NCBI RefSeq assembly: GCF_000802385.1 | Contig: NZ_JTDN01000002.1 | Span: 682,001-746,000, forward strand | Source of the DNA: Croceibacterium mercuriale | GTDB taxonomy: Bacteria; Pseudomonadota; Alphaproteobacteria; Sphingomonadales; Sphingomonadaceae | Direction of reading: 5' to 3' | Length of the DNA stretch: 64,000 nucleotides | In this document: positions 8,612 to 17,684 of the stretch, in pieces | How positions within the stretch are numbered: position 1 is the stretch's first letter | Layout of the letters: each line of letters starts with the position of its first letter | Notes under the pieces: model-generated | What the model was told of the DNA's origin: nothing | Databases searched by the model: none | The model's input: the letters and a program-made list of their open reading frames with translations, nothing else | Program-made: the position numbers and the translations under genes

Positions 8612-11473
8612 CTACCGCCGGACGGTCACCGCCGTGCCGTCATAGGTCAGGCGGCGTTCGCCATTCTCGCTGAAGTCGGGGGCCACCGCCTGCTCCGGGC
8701 CGTGGAACCGGATCGACATGTCGCGCCGCCTGGCCATGCCGTCATAGCTGCCCTGCCGCGCGCCGATGGTCAGGGTGCCGCTGGCCTCGTCCCAGCTGAG
8801 CGGCACCTTTGCGTGCTGCCCTTGCAGATAGGCGTGGCTGGTACCGTCATCCGCATGCCAGGTGAAGCTGCCATCCGCGCCGGTGAAGACATGCAGCACG
8901 ACCGGCCCGTCCGGCTGTTCGGCCGTGTGCTGCACCGCCGGGCCGGTCGGGATGATCGATCCTGCGCGGACATAGACCGGGATCTCCTCGCGCACGGCCT
9001 GCGCGGTGATCGCCTGCCCGCCGCGATGGAACGCGCCGCTGCGCCAGTCATACCAGTCCGCGCCCGCCGGCAGGTACACCCGCCGCGATGTCGCGCCGCG
9101 TTCCGTCACCGGCGCCACCAGGAAGGCGGGGCCGAACATGTACTGGTCGTCCACCTCCCACACCTGCCGGTCGGCGGCGAAGTCCATCACCAGCCCGCGC
9201 ATCATCGTGCCGTCGGCATGGTAGGTGTCCGCCGCGACCGCGGTGATGTAGGGCATCAGCCGGTATCGCTGCTCGATCAGGCCGACCATCGCCCGGTACA
9301 TCGCCGGATCGTCCTGCCCCAGCTCGTACACCTCGCGATAAGGCGCCTCGCCATGGCTGCGGAACAGCGGGGTCCAGGCGCCGAACTGGAACCAGCGCAG
9401 GTTGAGCTCGCGCCATTCGGGCAGATGCTCCGGCTCCGCGCGGGTGTAGCGGTCCTCCACCGCGAAGCCGCCGATATCGTGCGTCCAGTTGGGGATGCCC
9501 GACAGGGAGATGTTCACGCCCGCGCTGATTTGTTCGCGCAGATCGTCCCACCGCGCGGCCACGTCGCCGGACCACAGCGCGGCACTGGCCCGCTGGATCC
9601 CGCCGAAGCCCGACCGGGTCAGGATGAACGGCCGCCGGTCCGGCTGCGCGGCACGCAGATTGTCGGCCATCCCCTCTGCATGGATCAGCGGGTAGGAGTT
9701 GAACACGAAGGCGCCCGGCCCGCGTGCGGTCGGCCCCATCTGGTACTTGCGTTCGTCGATCGACAGGTTGGAATGCCAGTCCGGCTCCACCGCATCCATC
9801 CACCAGGCATCGAATCCCTTGTCGACGAGCGCGTCCCTGATCTGCCGGAAATACAGGTCGCGTGCCGGCCTGGTGTAGGGGTTGTAGAACGTGTTGGGAT
9901 AACCCGGCCCGACCCAGTCCTTCTGCCCAGCCTCCAACGGGCGACGATACAGGAAGCCCTGCGCATCCAGCTCCCGCCCGTTTGCTGTGTCGGGGTAGAA
10001 TTTGGGCCAGACGGAGATCATGATCCGGGCGTCCAGATCATGCACCTGATCCACCATCCGCTCCGGCCGCGGGAAGCGGGCGGGGTCGAATGCGTGGCTG
10101 CCCCAGGTCGGATCGGTCCAGTAGCGCCAGTCGAGCACGATGTTGTCGATCGGGATGCGCCGCTTGCGGTACTCGCGCAGCACGCCGAGCAGCTGGTCCT
10201 GCGTCTCGTAGCGCTGGCGGCTCTGCCAGAAGCCATAGGCCCATTGCGGCAGCAACGCCGACTTGCCGGTCAGCGCACGATAGCCGGCGATCACCGCGTC
10301 CATGTCCTGCCCGGTGACGACGTAATAGTCGATCGCCCTGGCCGCCTCGCTGCTCAGCCACAGCGAATGGCGGTCCTCCTGCGGCAGCGGGTCGCTGCCG
10401 AACAGCGCGATATAGCCCTGGTTCGGCTCCCACTCGATGCGCAGTTCGACCGGCGTGCCGGCGGTCAGCGGCAGATCGAAATTGTGGAACCACGGGTTCC
10501 AGTTCTGGCGCCAGCGGTTCAGCACCTCCTGGCCGTCGGCGAACACGCGGACATAGCTGGAGGAATAGAGCCGCAGCTTGTGCACGCCGTCCGCCGTCGG
10601 CTGCAACGTGCCGGTCCACACCACGCGCTGTTCCTGCGTGGCGACGCCTTGCGTGTTCTGCCCGCTCTCGCCCGAGGCGGCGATGGCCGCCTTCGCCGCC
10701 GCGGGCCAGCGGGCCTGGTCCCGCAGGAACTGGTAGTTGATGGTCGGTTCCACCTGCCGCACGGCGAGGCTGTCGCCGAGATAATACTCCGCGGTCCAGC
10801 CCGGCTGGTCGCCACTCGTCACCTTCAGCGCCCCTGCGCCCTCCGCCCCCACCAGCTGCGGCGGACGCGGGTCGCCGAAGCGGGTGATCGATTCATTGTC
10901 CCACAGCAGGCCGTACCCCCTGGTGGAGACCACGAAGGGCACGGCGATGTCCATGTTGTGTTGGGCGAGTTCGACGTCCTCCCCATTGTAGTTCATCTGC
11001 CCGTTCTGGTGCTGGCCCAGGCCGTAGAACCCTTCATCGGTGCCGCGATTGAACTGCTGGCTGATGCCGACGAACGGCTCGCCCTCGATCGTCACCGGCT
11101 GGAACGGCGTGCGTGGGGATTCGCTCAGCAGCTCTTTCCCGGCCGCATCCAGTACGCGCACATGGCCATCGGCCAGCCGCACCTCGGCCGTGCCGGTGGC
11201 GGTGCCCAGGGTCACGGCGTCGCCGCTTTCCGCATATGTGAAGGCTTCGACCGGCTGGGCGATGACCATCAGGCTGTCCGGCAGCGCGACTGCATCGGCC
11301 GGCATGGCGGTCACGCGGAACTGCCCGTCACCATAGACCAGGACGCGCACCGCCTTGGCCGGGCCGCTGTCGGGCGTCACCAGCACGCCGTGCGGCAGCC
11401 GCTCGACCCCCGTAGCCAGCGCCGGGGACGCGAGGCACAGCGCCATGGCGGCAAGGGTAGGGGTGCGCAGCAT
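8612..11473 (-). CDS. GH31 alpha-xylosidase with PA14 insertion
   Basis: Secreted glycosidase of 953 residues with a signal peptide (cleavage near ALATG). The order is an N-terminal beta-sandwich, a PA14-like insert (about residues 225-370, including VVWTGTLQPTADGVHKLRLY and RIEWEPNQGYIALFG), then the GH31 barrel. The likely nucleophile is D560 in WMDAVEPD and the acid/base D637 in WSGDVAARW. A PA14 insert in GH31 is characteristic of xyloglucan alpha-xylosidases such as Cellvibrio Xyl31A, which bind longer oligosaccharides. The start at 11473 has AGAGGCG upstream. Divergent GH35 galactosidase next door supports xyloglucan side-chain removal. Confidence 0.9.
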   Translation of the reverse strand: MLRTPTLAAMALCLASPALATGVERLPHGVLVTPDSGPAKAVRVLVYGDGQFRVTAMPADAVALPDSLMVIAQPVEAFTYAESGDAVTLGTATGTAEVRLADGHVRVLDAAGKELLSESPRTPFQPVTIEGEPFVGISQQFNRGTDEGFYGLGQHQNGQMNYNGEDVELAQHNMDIAVPFVVSTRGYGLLWDNESITRFGDPRPPQLVGAEGAGALKVTSGDQPGWTAEYYLGDSLAVRQVEPTINYQFLRDQARWPAAAKAAIAASGESGQNTQGVATQEQRVVWTGTLQPTADGVHKLRLYSSSYVRVFADGQEVLNRWRQNWNPWFHNFDLPLTAGTPVELRIEWEPNQGYIALFGSDPLPQEDRHSLWLSSEAARAIDYYVVTGQDMDAVIAGYRALTGKSALLPQWAYGFWQSRQRYETQDQLLGVLREYRKRRIPIDNIVLDWRYWTDPTWGSHAFDPARFPRPERMVDQVHDLDARIMISVWPKFYPDTANGRELDAQGFLYRRPLEAGQKDWVGPGYPNTFYNPYTRPARDLYFRQIRDALVDKGFDAWWMDAVEPDWHSNLSIDERKYQMGPTARGPGAFVFNSYPLIHAEGMADNLRAAQPDRRPFILTRSGFGGIQRASAALWSGDVAARWDDLREQISAGVNISLSGIPNWTHDIGGFAVEDRYTRAEPEHLPEWRELNLRWFQFGAWTPLFRSHGEAPYREVYELGQDDPAMYRAMVGLIEQRYRLMPYITAVAADTYHADGTMMRGLVMDFAADRQVWEVDDQYMFGPAFLVAPVTERGATSRRVYLPAGADWYDWRSGAFHRGGQAITAQAVREEIPVYVRAGSIIPTGPAVQHTAEQPDGPVVLHVFTGADGSFTWHADDGTSHAYLQGQHAKVPLSWDEASGTLTIGARQGSYDGMARRRDMSIRFHGPEQAVAPDFSENGERRLTYDGTAVTVRR

Positions 11474-11672
11474 CGGTGTCGCCTCTAGCGTTCGGTATCG
11501 CGCCTGTGTGATGCCTATCGCGGCTGCCAGCAAGGTCGCAGGACAATGCCCGATGGGCTGCCGGTCAGCACCTCGTTTGACCCCGTGCCAAATTATAGTA
11601 CAAAATCCCGCGATGTGAGATGAGCCGCCGATCCCCCTGCGATGGGGACGGCCGGCAGCGGGAGGATTATCG
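11474..11672. promoter_or_regulatory. Divergent intergenic region between GH31 and GH35 genes
   Basis: 199 bases carrying promoters for both glycosidase genes. On the plus strand TTGACC (11577-11582) with TACAAA (11599-11604) at 16 bp spacing is a reasonable sigma70-like pair for the GH35 gene. No convincing repressor palindrome was found, unlike in front of the TonB receptor. Confidence 0.3.
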
Positions 11673-14669
11673 ATGATCGGACAGCAATTGCGCGCCCTGG
11701 CGCTTGGCGCCACCATGCTTGCAGGATCGGTCGCGCTGCCCGCGCAGGCGCAGATCGTGCGACCCGACCTGCAACTGGGCACTGAGGTGCAGAGCTTCGG
11801 CCGGGTATCCTTCGACGGTCGCTCGCTGATGATCGACGGCAAGCGCGAGGTGATCTGGAGCTCGGAAATGCACGCCTTCCGGCTGCCCAGCCCGGATCTG
11901 TGGCGCGACATCCTGCAGAAGATGAAGGCCAGCGGCTTCAACTCGGTCGCGCTATATTTCGACTGGGGGTTCCACAGCCCGAAGCCCGGCGTGTACGATT
12001 TCACCGGCGTGCGCGACATCGACCGGCTGCTGACCATGGCGGAGGAAGAAGGCCTCTACGTCATCACCCGCGCCGGCCCGTATGTGAATGCGGAACTGAC
12101 GCGCGGCGGCTTTCCCGGCTATCTCGTCAACCAGCGGTCCCGCGCCCGCACCGACGATCCCGCCTATCTGGCATCGGTCGATGAATGGCTGACACAGATC
12201 AACGCGATCATCGCCAGGCACCAGATCGACAATGGCGGCAGCGTGATCCTGCACCAGATCGAGAACGAGCTGGCGCTGACCACCCCGTCGCAGCGCCGCT
12301 ACATGGATCACCTGTATGCCAAGGCGCGAGCGGACGGAATCACCGTGCCGATCTTCCACAACGACCAGGGCCGCAACGGATACTGGGTGCCGGAAGGATC
12401 GGGTGTCGAGAAGGTCGTGGACGGGCCGAACGACATGTATGCCTTCGATGCCTATCCCGGCGGAACCTGCACCGTGGGCGGCGAACCGACCCGCGGGTCG
12501 GCGGCGCCCGACTGGGGTTATTACGGCACCGGCGGTGCCCGTGGTGGCGCCAGCGCCAGCCCCAACTCGCCCGGCTTCGCCGCGGAGTTCGGCGGCGGCT
12601 GGTTCGATTACTGGGGCAGCAATGGCGGCTACGACTGCAATGCCGTGCAGCGCGGACGGCGGTATCAGCGGGTGTTCTACGGCACGAACCTGGCCAACGG
12701 CATCGGCATCCAGAGCTTCTACATGGGCTATGGCGGCACCAGCTGGGGCTGGCTGCCAGCGCCGGTGGTGTTCACGTCCTACGATTATGGCGCCGCCATC
12801 AGCGAGCCGCGCGAGATCCGCGACAAGGGGCAGGAGCTGAAGCAGCTGGGCGGGCTGATCGCGGCGGTGACGGACATGGCCGGCATGGTCCCCGCCGGCC
12901 CGGTGGAGATCTCCACCGACCAGGTGCAGGTCTATCACAACCATTCGCCCGAAAGCGATGCGCGCTTCATGCTGGTGACGCAGAACCCCAGCAACGGGGA
13001 TGGCGACCACAGCTTCACGGTGACCGCCGACCTGCCGGACGGGCGCTACACGATGCCGCTGCGGCTGAACGGGTTCGATGCCAAGTGGCTGGTGGCGGGC
13101 GCGGACATTGCCGGGCAGCGGCTGGTCTGGTCGTCCAGCGAGCTGCAGCATGGCTTCACGCAGGACGATGCCGGCATCATGCTGCTGTATGGCCGTCAGG
13201 CGGAAGATGGCCGCACCCTGCTGCGTTATACCAGCGCGCCCACGGTGACGGTGGTGGAAGGCAATGTACGCCATACCTTCGATGCCGCAAAGGGCGACCT
13301 GCAGCTGGACTACACCCATCGCGGGCTGGCGCGCGTGCGGATCGAGGGCGGCGGCCGGCCGCCGCTGACGCTGCTGATCGCGGACGAGGAGACAGGCTGG
13401 CAGTTCTGGAAGGATGGCGACGTGCTGGTGCGCGGGCCGCACCTGCTGCGTTCGGCCGAGATGAGCGGCAGCCGACTGGCGCTGACCGGCGACACGGCGA
13501 CCGCCAGCCCGCTGGAGGTATGGGCCCCGCGCGCCGCGCGCAACGTCACCTGGAACGGGCAGCGGGTGCGCCTGCAACCCGGCACCGCCGGCAGCCGCGT
13601 TGCCACCACCGAACTGGCCGGGCCGCGTGACTTCGCCTTGCCCGAACTGAACAACTGGCGCGTGGCCGCCGGCTCGCCCGAGATCGCGCCCGACTTCGAC
13701 GACAGCGCCTGGCAGGCGATCGACCGCCGCGCCTATGCCAGCACCACCGCACGCCCCGACGGGGAGCCCAACATGTCGATGGACGCCTACGGCTTCCACG
13801 AAGGCGACGTGTGGTATCGCGGCCGCTTCACCGGCACACCCGATGCGGAGCGGATCCGCCTGGCCTATGGCGCGGGCGGCAGCGGCATGGTGCAGGTGTT
13901 CCTGGATGGCGAGCTGATCGGGCAGCAGGACCTGCCCTGGGGCCTGCCGCGCCCGATCACCACCGGCACCGCAGAATACGATCTGCCCGATGCGGCCCGC
14001 ACCCCGGGGGAGCATGTGATCAGCGTGATGGTGCGCAACAACGGCCACAACTGGGATCTGGATGCGGACGACTTCCACAAGGAGGCGCGCGGCCTGATCT
14101 CCGCATCGGTGGAGCCGCGCGGCGGGCGCAGTTTCGCCATCCCTCTCGAATGGAAGATCCAGGGCCGGCAGGGGGGCGAGGACATCGTCGATCCGGTGCG
14201 TGGCGTGCCCAACAATGGCGGCCTGTTCGGCGAACGGCAGGGCTGGCACCTGCCGGGCTTCAACGACCGGGCATGGCAGCAGCAGGCGGCCCCGGCCAGC
14301 GACCTCGACCCCGGCACCACCTGGTACCGCACGAAGTTCGACCTGGCCGTGCCGCAGGGGCAGGACGCGACGCTGGCGCTGCAGTTCGGCGATCCGGCGG
14401 TGCCCCGGTCGGCGGCGCAGTATCGCGTGCTGATCTTCGTCAATGGCTGGCACATGGGCCAGTTCATCGCCCATGTCGGCCCGCAGCGGACCTTCCCGAT
14501 TCCGGAAGGCATCCTGAACCATCGCGGCAACAACACGGTGGCACTGGCGGTGACGAGCGACGGTGCGCCGGGCAACGCGCTGGAGCCGGTGCGGCTGGTC
14601 ACGATGCGCAATGTGCGCGGCGGCCTGAAGGTTGGGCAGGTCGCGGCACCGGCCACGCTGCGGGATTGA
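11673..14669 (+). CDS. GH35 beta-galactosidase
   Basis: Secreted enzyme of 998 residues that hydrolyses terminal beta-galactose. A signal peptide ends at AQAQI. The GH35 barrel shows GPYVNAE, the acid/base E199 in QIENEL and the nucleophile E305 in AAEFGGGWFDYWG. Beta-sandwich and jelly-roll regions follow (two galactose-binding-like segments with LNNWRVA and YRTKFDL). The start has GGGAGGAT upstream. In a locus with an alpha-xylosidase it would remove galactose from xyloglucan, or from galactan side chains of rhamnogalacturonan. Its own export means it acts in the periplasm or outside. Confidence 0.93.
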   Translation: MIGQQLRALALGATMLAGSVALPAQAQIVRPDLQLGTEVQSFGRVSFDGRSLMIDGKREVIWSSEMHAFRLPSPDLWRDILQKMKASGFNSVALYFDWGFHSPKPGVYDFTGVRDIDRLLTMAEEEGLYVITRAGPYVNAELTRGGFPGYLVNQRSRARTDDPAYLASVDEWLTQINAIIARHQIDNGGSVILHQIENELALTTPSQRRYMDHLYAKARADGITVPIFHNDQGRNGYWVPEGSGVEKVVDGPNDMYAFDAYPGGTCTVGGEPTRGSAAPDWGYYGTGGARGGASASPNSPGFAAEFGGGWFDYWGSNGGYDCNAVQRGRRYQRVFYGTNLANGIGIQSFYMGYGGTSWGWLPAPVVFTSYDYGAAISEPREIRDKGQELKQLGGLIAAVTDMAGMVPAGPVEISTDQVQVYHNHSPESDARFMLVTQNPSNGDGDHSFTVTADLPDGRYTMPLRLNGFDAKWLVAGADIAGQRLVWSSSELQHGFTQDDAGIMLLYGRQAEDGRTLLRYTSAPTVTVVEGNVRHTFDAAKGDLQLDYTHRGLARVRIEGGGRPPLTLLIADEETGWQFWKDGDVLVRGPHLLRSAEMSGSRLALTGDTATASPLEVWAPRAARNVTWNGQRVRLQPGTAGSRVATTELAGPRDFALPELNNWRVAAGSPEIAPDFDDSAWQAIDRRAYASTTARPDGEPNMSMDAYGFHEGDVWYRGRFTGTPDAERIRLAYGAGGSGMVQVFLDGELIGQQDLPWGLPRPITTGTAEYDLPDAARTPGEHVISVMVRNNGHNWDLDADDFHKEARGLISASVEPRGGRSFAIPLEWKIQGRQGGEDIVDPVRGVPNNGGLFGERQGWHLPGFNDRAWQQQAAPASDLDPGTTWYRTKFDLAVPQGQDATLALQFGDPAVPRSAAQYRVLIFVNGWHMGQFIAHVGPQRTFPIPEGILNHRGNNTVALAVTSDGAPGNALEPVRLVTMRNVRGGLKVGQVAAPATLRD

Positions 14670-14678
14670 TCCTGCCGC

Positions 14679-14710
14679 CGGTCTGCGGGCGGCTGTGCGC
14701 CCGCAGACCG
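14679..14710 (+). terminator. Strong hairpin after the GH35 gene
   Basis: A perfect 13-bp stem (14679-14691 with 14698-14710) and 6-base loop start 9 bases after the stop codon. No T-run follows, so it may act as an mRNA stabiliser or a weak terminator. Confidence 0.5.
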
Positions 14711-14794
14711 ACATGACCGGCGCCCTTCTTTCGCTGCCACCGGTATGATACGCTTCGCATGCAAAGCGCGTACAATCGCGCAGGCGGAGGAAGC

Positions 14795-16417
14795 ATGACC
14801 GGCAGAAGCTCAACGCGGCGCGGCCGCACCTTGCTGATGGCGCATCTCGTGAGCGTGACGACCCTGCTGCCATCGGTGACGACGGCGCAGGAGGCTGCCG
14901 CTCCGCTGCCGCCATCCACCAGCGATCAGGTCGTCGTCACCGGCCAGGTCCTGCCGCCTGCGGAGGCGCCGCGCTCCGCCACCTGCGAGGCGCTGGTTCG
15001 TGACGGGCATTTCCAGGCCTTGCTGACCACCGCCAGGGGCGGAGATCTGCTGGGGCCACAGATCCTGCAGTCCACCCGATCACCGCGCAATCCCGACTGG
15101 GCCGCCGCACCGCTCAGCCCGCCAGGCTCTCCGCTGCCGGAACTGGGCGAACAGCGATTCGGACTGTCGCCGACGGATGCGCGCGGGTTGCAGGGCGGGT
15201 TGGTGTCGGGCCCGGACGGCGCGCCGCTCTCGATCGAGACGGTGGCAAACAATCGCGACCAGGCGATCGCGCTGTGCCGCAAGATCTACCAGCGCGGCGA
15301 CTTTGCCCCCACCTACACCGCCACGCAGATCCAGCTCGAAGGCGAACTGGTGTCCGGCCCGGGCGGCATCAGTTCGCCCGGGCGCAACATGCTGGTCCGG
15401 CGCGACACGACCTTGCCGATGGCCTTCGCGCTGTTCGATCTGGGCCGGTACGAGGAGTCGCTCGACTGGTTCCGCCGTGCCGAGCGGCGCCTGCAACCGG
15501 CCGAGGGCGGCGAAGAAGCGGCGCTGTTCATCGGGAAGATCAACCTGCTGGCGCCGGGGGAATGGGCCGACCGGGAGGAAGGCATCCGCTGGCTGAAGCG
15601 TACCGCGACCTCGCCGTACAGTCCGATCGACGACATGCCCCGCTTCGACCCCGATCGACCCGGCTGGAACACGGCCGTGGGCGAGGCCGCGATCATCCTG
15701 GGCAATCTGTATCGCAGCGGCTTCGGCGACATTCCGGCGGATCCGGAAGAGGCCCGCCGCTGGTTCGACAAGGCGCTGGATGTCGGTCACCTGCCCGCGG
15801 CCCAGATACTGGGCGACATGTGCTTCGCGGGCGAGGGCGGGCGGCGGGACGTGCCGCGGGCGGTCCGGTTCTATCGCCGCGTGGCCGAGTTCGGCCTGCC
15901 CACGGCGCAATATGCGCTGGGGCAGATCCTGGAATTCGGCGACGACCGGGTGGAACCCGATCAGCCCGAAGCATTGCGCTGGTACCGGGAGGCGGCGCGG
16001 GCCAGCCATCCCGGCGCCATGTTCGCGCTGGCAGTGGCCTATGACCGGGGGGCGGGGGTGCCGGTCGACCGGGTGCTGGCCACCGGTTTCTACAAGGAAG
16101 CGGCGCTGCAGGGCCACGCAGGGGCGATGGCGGCGCTGGGCACCTCGTTCTACACCGGTGACGGTGTAGCGCAGGATCACCCCGTCGCGCGCCAGTGGTT
16201 CGCGCAGGCTGCCGGGCTGGGCGATGTCGACGGGATGGTGAATCTGGCGGTGATGGCCGCCAGGGGCGAGGGCGGCGCGCCGGACCGGGTGGCCGCCTGG
16301 CGCCTGCTGCACAGCGCCAGCCAGCGGCGGCACGAGCGTGCGCCGACCGTGCTGGCCGCGCTGGAGGCGCAGATGTCGCCGGAGGAACGCCGCGCCGCCG
16401 CATCGGCAATGCACTGA
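14795..16417 (+). CDS. Secreted Sel1-repeat protein with TonB-box-like motif
   Basis: 540 residues. GGAGG precedes the ATG at 14795. An Arg-rich n-region and hydrophobic stretch ending TTAQEA look like a signal peptide. At residues 44-50 the mature protein has DQVVVTG, closely resembling the TonB box of the nearby receptor. The C-terminal half (about 280-520) is five to six Sel1-like helical repeats (for example ARQWFAQAAGLGDVDGM and ALRWYREAARASHPGAM). Such repeats mediate protein binding. It follows the GH35 gene on the same strand and may belong to the same locus; its function is unknown. Confidence 0.75.
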   Translation: MTGRSSTRRGRTLLMAHLVSVTTLLPSVTTAQEAAAPLPPSTSDQVVVTGQVLPPAEAPRSATCEALVRDGHFQALLTTARGGDLLGPQILQSTRSPRNPDWAAAPLSPPGSPLPELGEQRFGLSPTDARGLQGGLVSGPDGAPLSIETVANNRDQAIALCRKIYQRGDFAPTYTATQIQLEGELVSGPGGISSPGRNMLVRRDTTLPMAFALFDLGRYEESLDWFRRAERRLQPAEGGEEAALFIGKINLLAPGEWADREEGIRWLKRTATSPYSPIDDMPRFDPDRPGWNTAVGEAAIILGNLYRSGFGDIPADPEEARRWFDKALDVGHLPAAQILGDMCFAGEGGRRDVPRAVRFYRRVAEFGLPTAQYALGQILEFGDDRVEPDQPEALRWYREAARASHPGAMFALAVAYDRGAGVPVDRVLATGFYKEAALQGHAGAMAALGTSFYTGDGVAQDHPVARQWFAQAAGLGDVDGMVNLAVMAARGEGGAPDRVAAWRLLHSASQRRHERAPTVLAALEAQMSPEERRAAASAMH

Positions 16418-16457
16418 GGCACGCTGGGGCGGCGAACCGCGCCCGGCGTCGCCCCCG

Positions 16458-17552
16458 TCAGCCCAGGCTGTTGCCGTAGCCGATGATCACCGTGGCCAGC
16501 ACCAGCAGGCCCACGCCGCACCACACCAGTGCGCGGACCCGGGGCGCGGCGTCCTTCCATTCGCGGAAGGCGAAGCCCCACAGCGTGCCGAAGATGATGA
16601 TCGAGGCCATGTGCAGCGTCCAGGACGAGAAGCCCAGCCGCCCCATCTGGCTTTCACCCATGGAATAGAAGAAGAACTGGAAATACCACAGCGTGCCGCC
16701 CAACGCCGCCAGCAGGTAATTGCGCAGCAGCGGCGCGCGCCGGGCGCCGTGCAGGGTGTCGGGCACCGCGTCGGCGCCGCCGGTATAGGCCTTGGGCGAG
16801 CCGAGCCACTGGCCAGCGGACCGGTTCTTGCGGATCAGGTGGGCGCACCAAATGGCGTTAGTCACCAGTCCGCCGAACATCACCAGGCACAGCACCGGCA
16901 GGCCGGCCCACAGCGCCCCGGTGCCCGCCGCGGCGGACAGCGCCCGCACCGGCTCGCCCGCCGCCAGTCCGAAGGCGAAGCAGGAGGACATGATGCCGGA
17001 GAAGATCGCGACGGCGAGCCCCTTGCGGTAATCGAATTCCGCAATGGCAACCGCCTTCTGCTCCGCGCTGAGCGTCGCATCCTTGCGCGCGCCGGCAACG
17101 GCCACGGTGATGATGCCGGCTAGCGTGACGCACAGGCCGAGCAGCACGATGCGCCCGCTGGTGGTACCCAGCAGCGTCGATGCAAAGTCGCCTTCCACGA
17201 TGGGCGGGATCAGCGTGCCGAAGACGGTGGACAGGCCCAGCACCACCGCCATGCCCAGCGACAGGCCGAGATAACGCATGGTGAGGCCATAGGTCAGGCC
17301 GCCGAAGCCCCACAGCAGGCCGAACAGCACGCACAGCATGACCGTGCGATCGGGCGTCGCGCCCAGCACGCCCAGCAGGTCTTGCGTCATCACGCTGGCG
17401 AACAGCCACGGCGCCAACAGCCAGGAGAAGATGCCCCCGGTCAGCCAGAAGATCTCCCAGCTCCATTGCCGGATGCCGCGATAGGGGACGTAGAAGGTGG
17501 CCGAGGCAAAGCCGCCCAGCCAATGGTACATAACGCCGACGAGCGGATTCAT
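16458..17552 (-). CDS. rhaT: L-rhamnose/H+ symporter (RhaT family)
   Basis: Inner-membrane protein of 364 residues with about ten hydrophobic helices, matching the RhaT family. Landmarks are IRQWSWEIFWLTGGIFSWL near residue 30, LCVLFGLLWGFGGLTYGL, and WYFQFFFYSMGESQMG near residue 300. The family imports L-rhamnose with a proton. The start at 17552 has AGAGGTGA upstream. No other rhamnose catabolic gene is in the window, but rhamnose is a product of rhamnogalacturonan breakdown, which fits the esterase at the left edge. Repeated TGGAACA half-sites precede the gene and probably regulate it. Confidence 0.87.
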   Translation of the reverse strand: MNPLVGVMYHWLGGFASATFYVPYRGIRQWSWEIFWLTGGIFSWLLAPWLFASVMTQDLLGVLGATPDRTVMLCVLFGLLWGFGGLTYGLTMRYLGLSLGMAVVLGLSTVFGTLIPPIVEGDFASTLLGTTSGRIVLLGLCVTLAGIITVAVAGARKDATLSAEQKAVAIAEFDYRKGLAVAIFSGIMSSCFAFGLAAGEPVRALSAAAGTGALWAGLPVLCLVMFGGLVTNAIWCAHLIRKNRSAGQWLGSPKAYTGGADAVPDTLHGARRAPLLRNYLLAALGGTLWYFQFFFYSMGESQMGRLGFSSWTLHMASIIIFGTLWGFAFREWKDAAPRVRALVWCGVGLLVLATVIIGYGNSLG

Positions 17553-17621
17553 GAGCAGGTCACCTCTCTGTTGACGAGCGATGACCGATCCGGCGCGACC
17601 CGCACCACCAATCGGCACCTC

Positions 17622-17659
17622 GTTCCATATCTTGGAACATAGGGCTAATTGGTGGAACA
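17622..17659 (-). promoter_or_regulatory. Operator-like cluster of TGGAACA half-sites upstream of rhaT
   Basis: A perfect inverted repeat GTTCCA-N5-TGGAAC (17622-17638) is followed by a second direct copy of TGGAACA at 17653-17659. That is exactly 20 bp from the first direct copy (17633), so both lie on one helix face. A TTGACG -35-like box on the minus strand (17670-17665) places the second copy inside the promoter spacer. The layout fits an IclR- or GntR-like sugar regulator. Confidence 0.45.
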
Positions 17660-17684
17660 GAGTCCGTCAAGTTGTCATATCACT

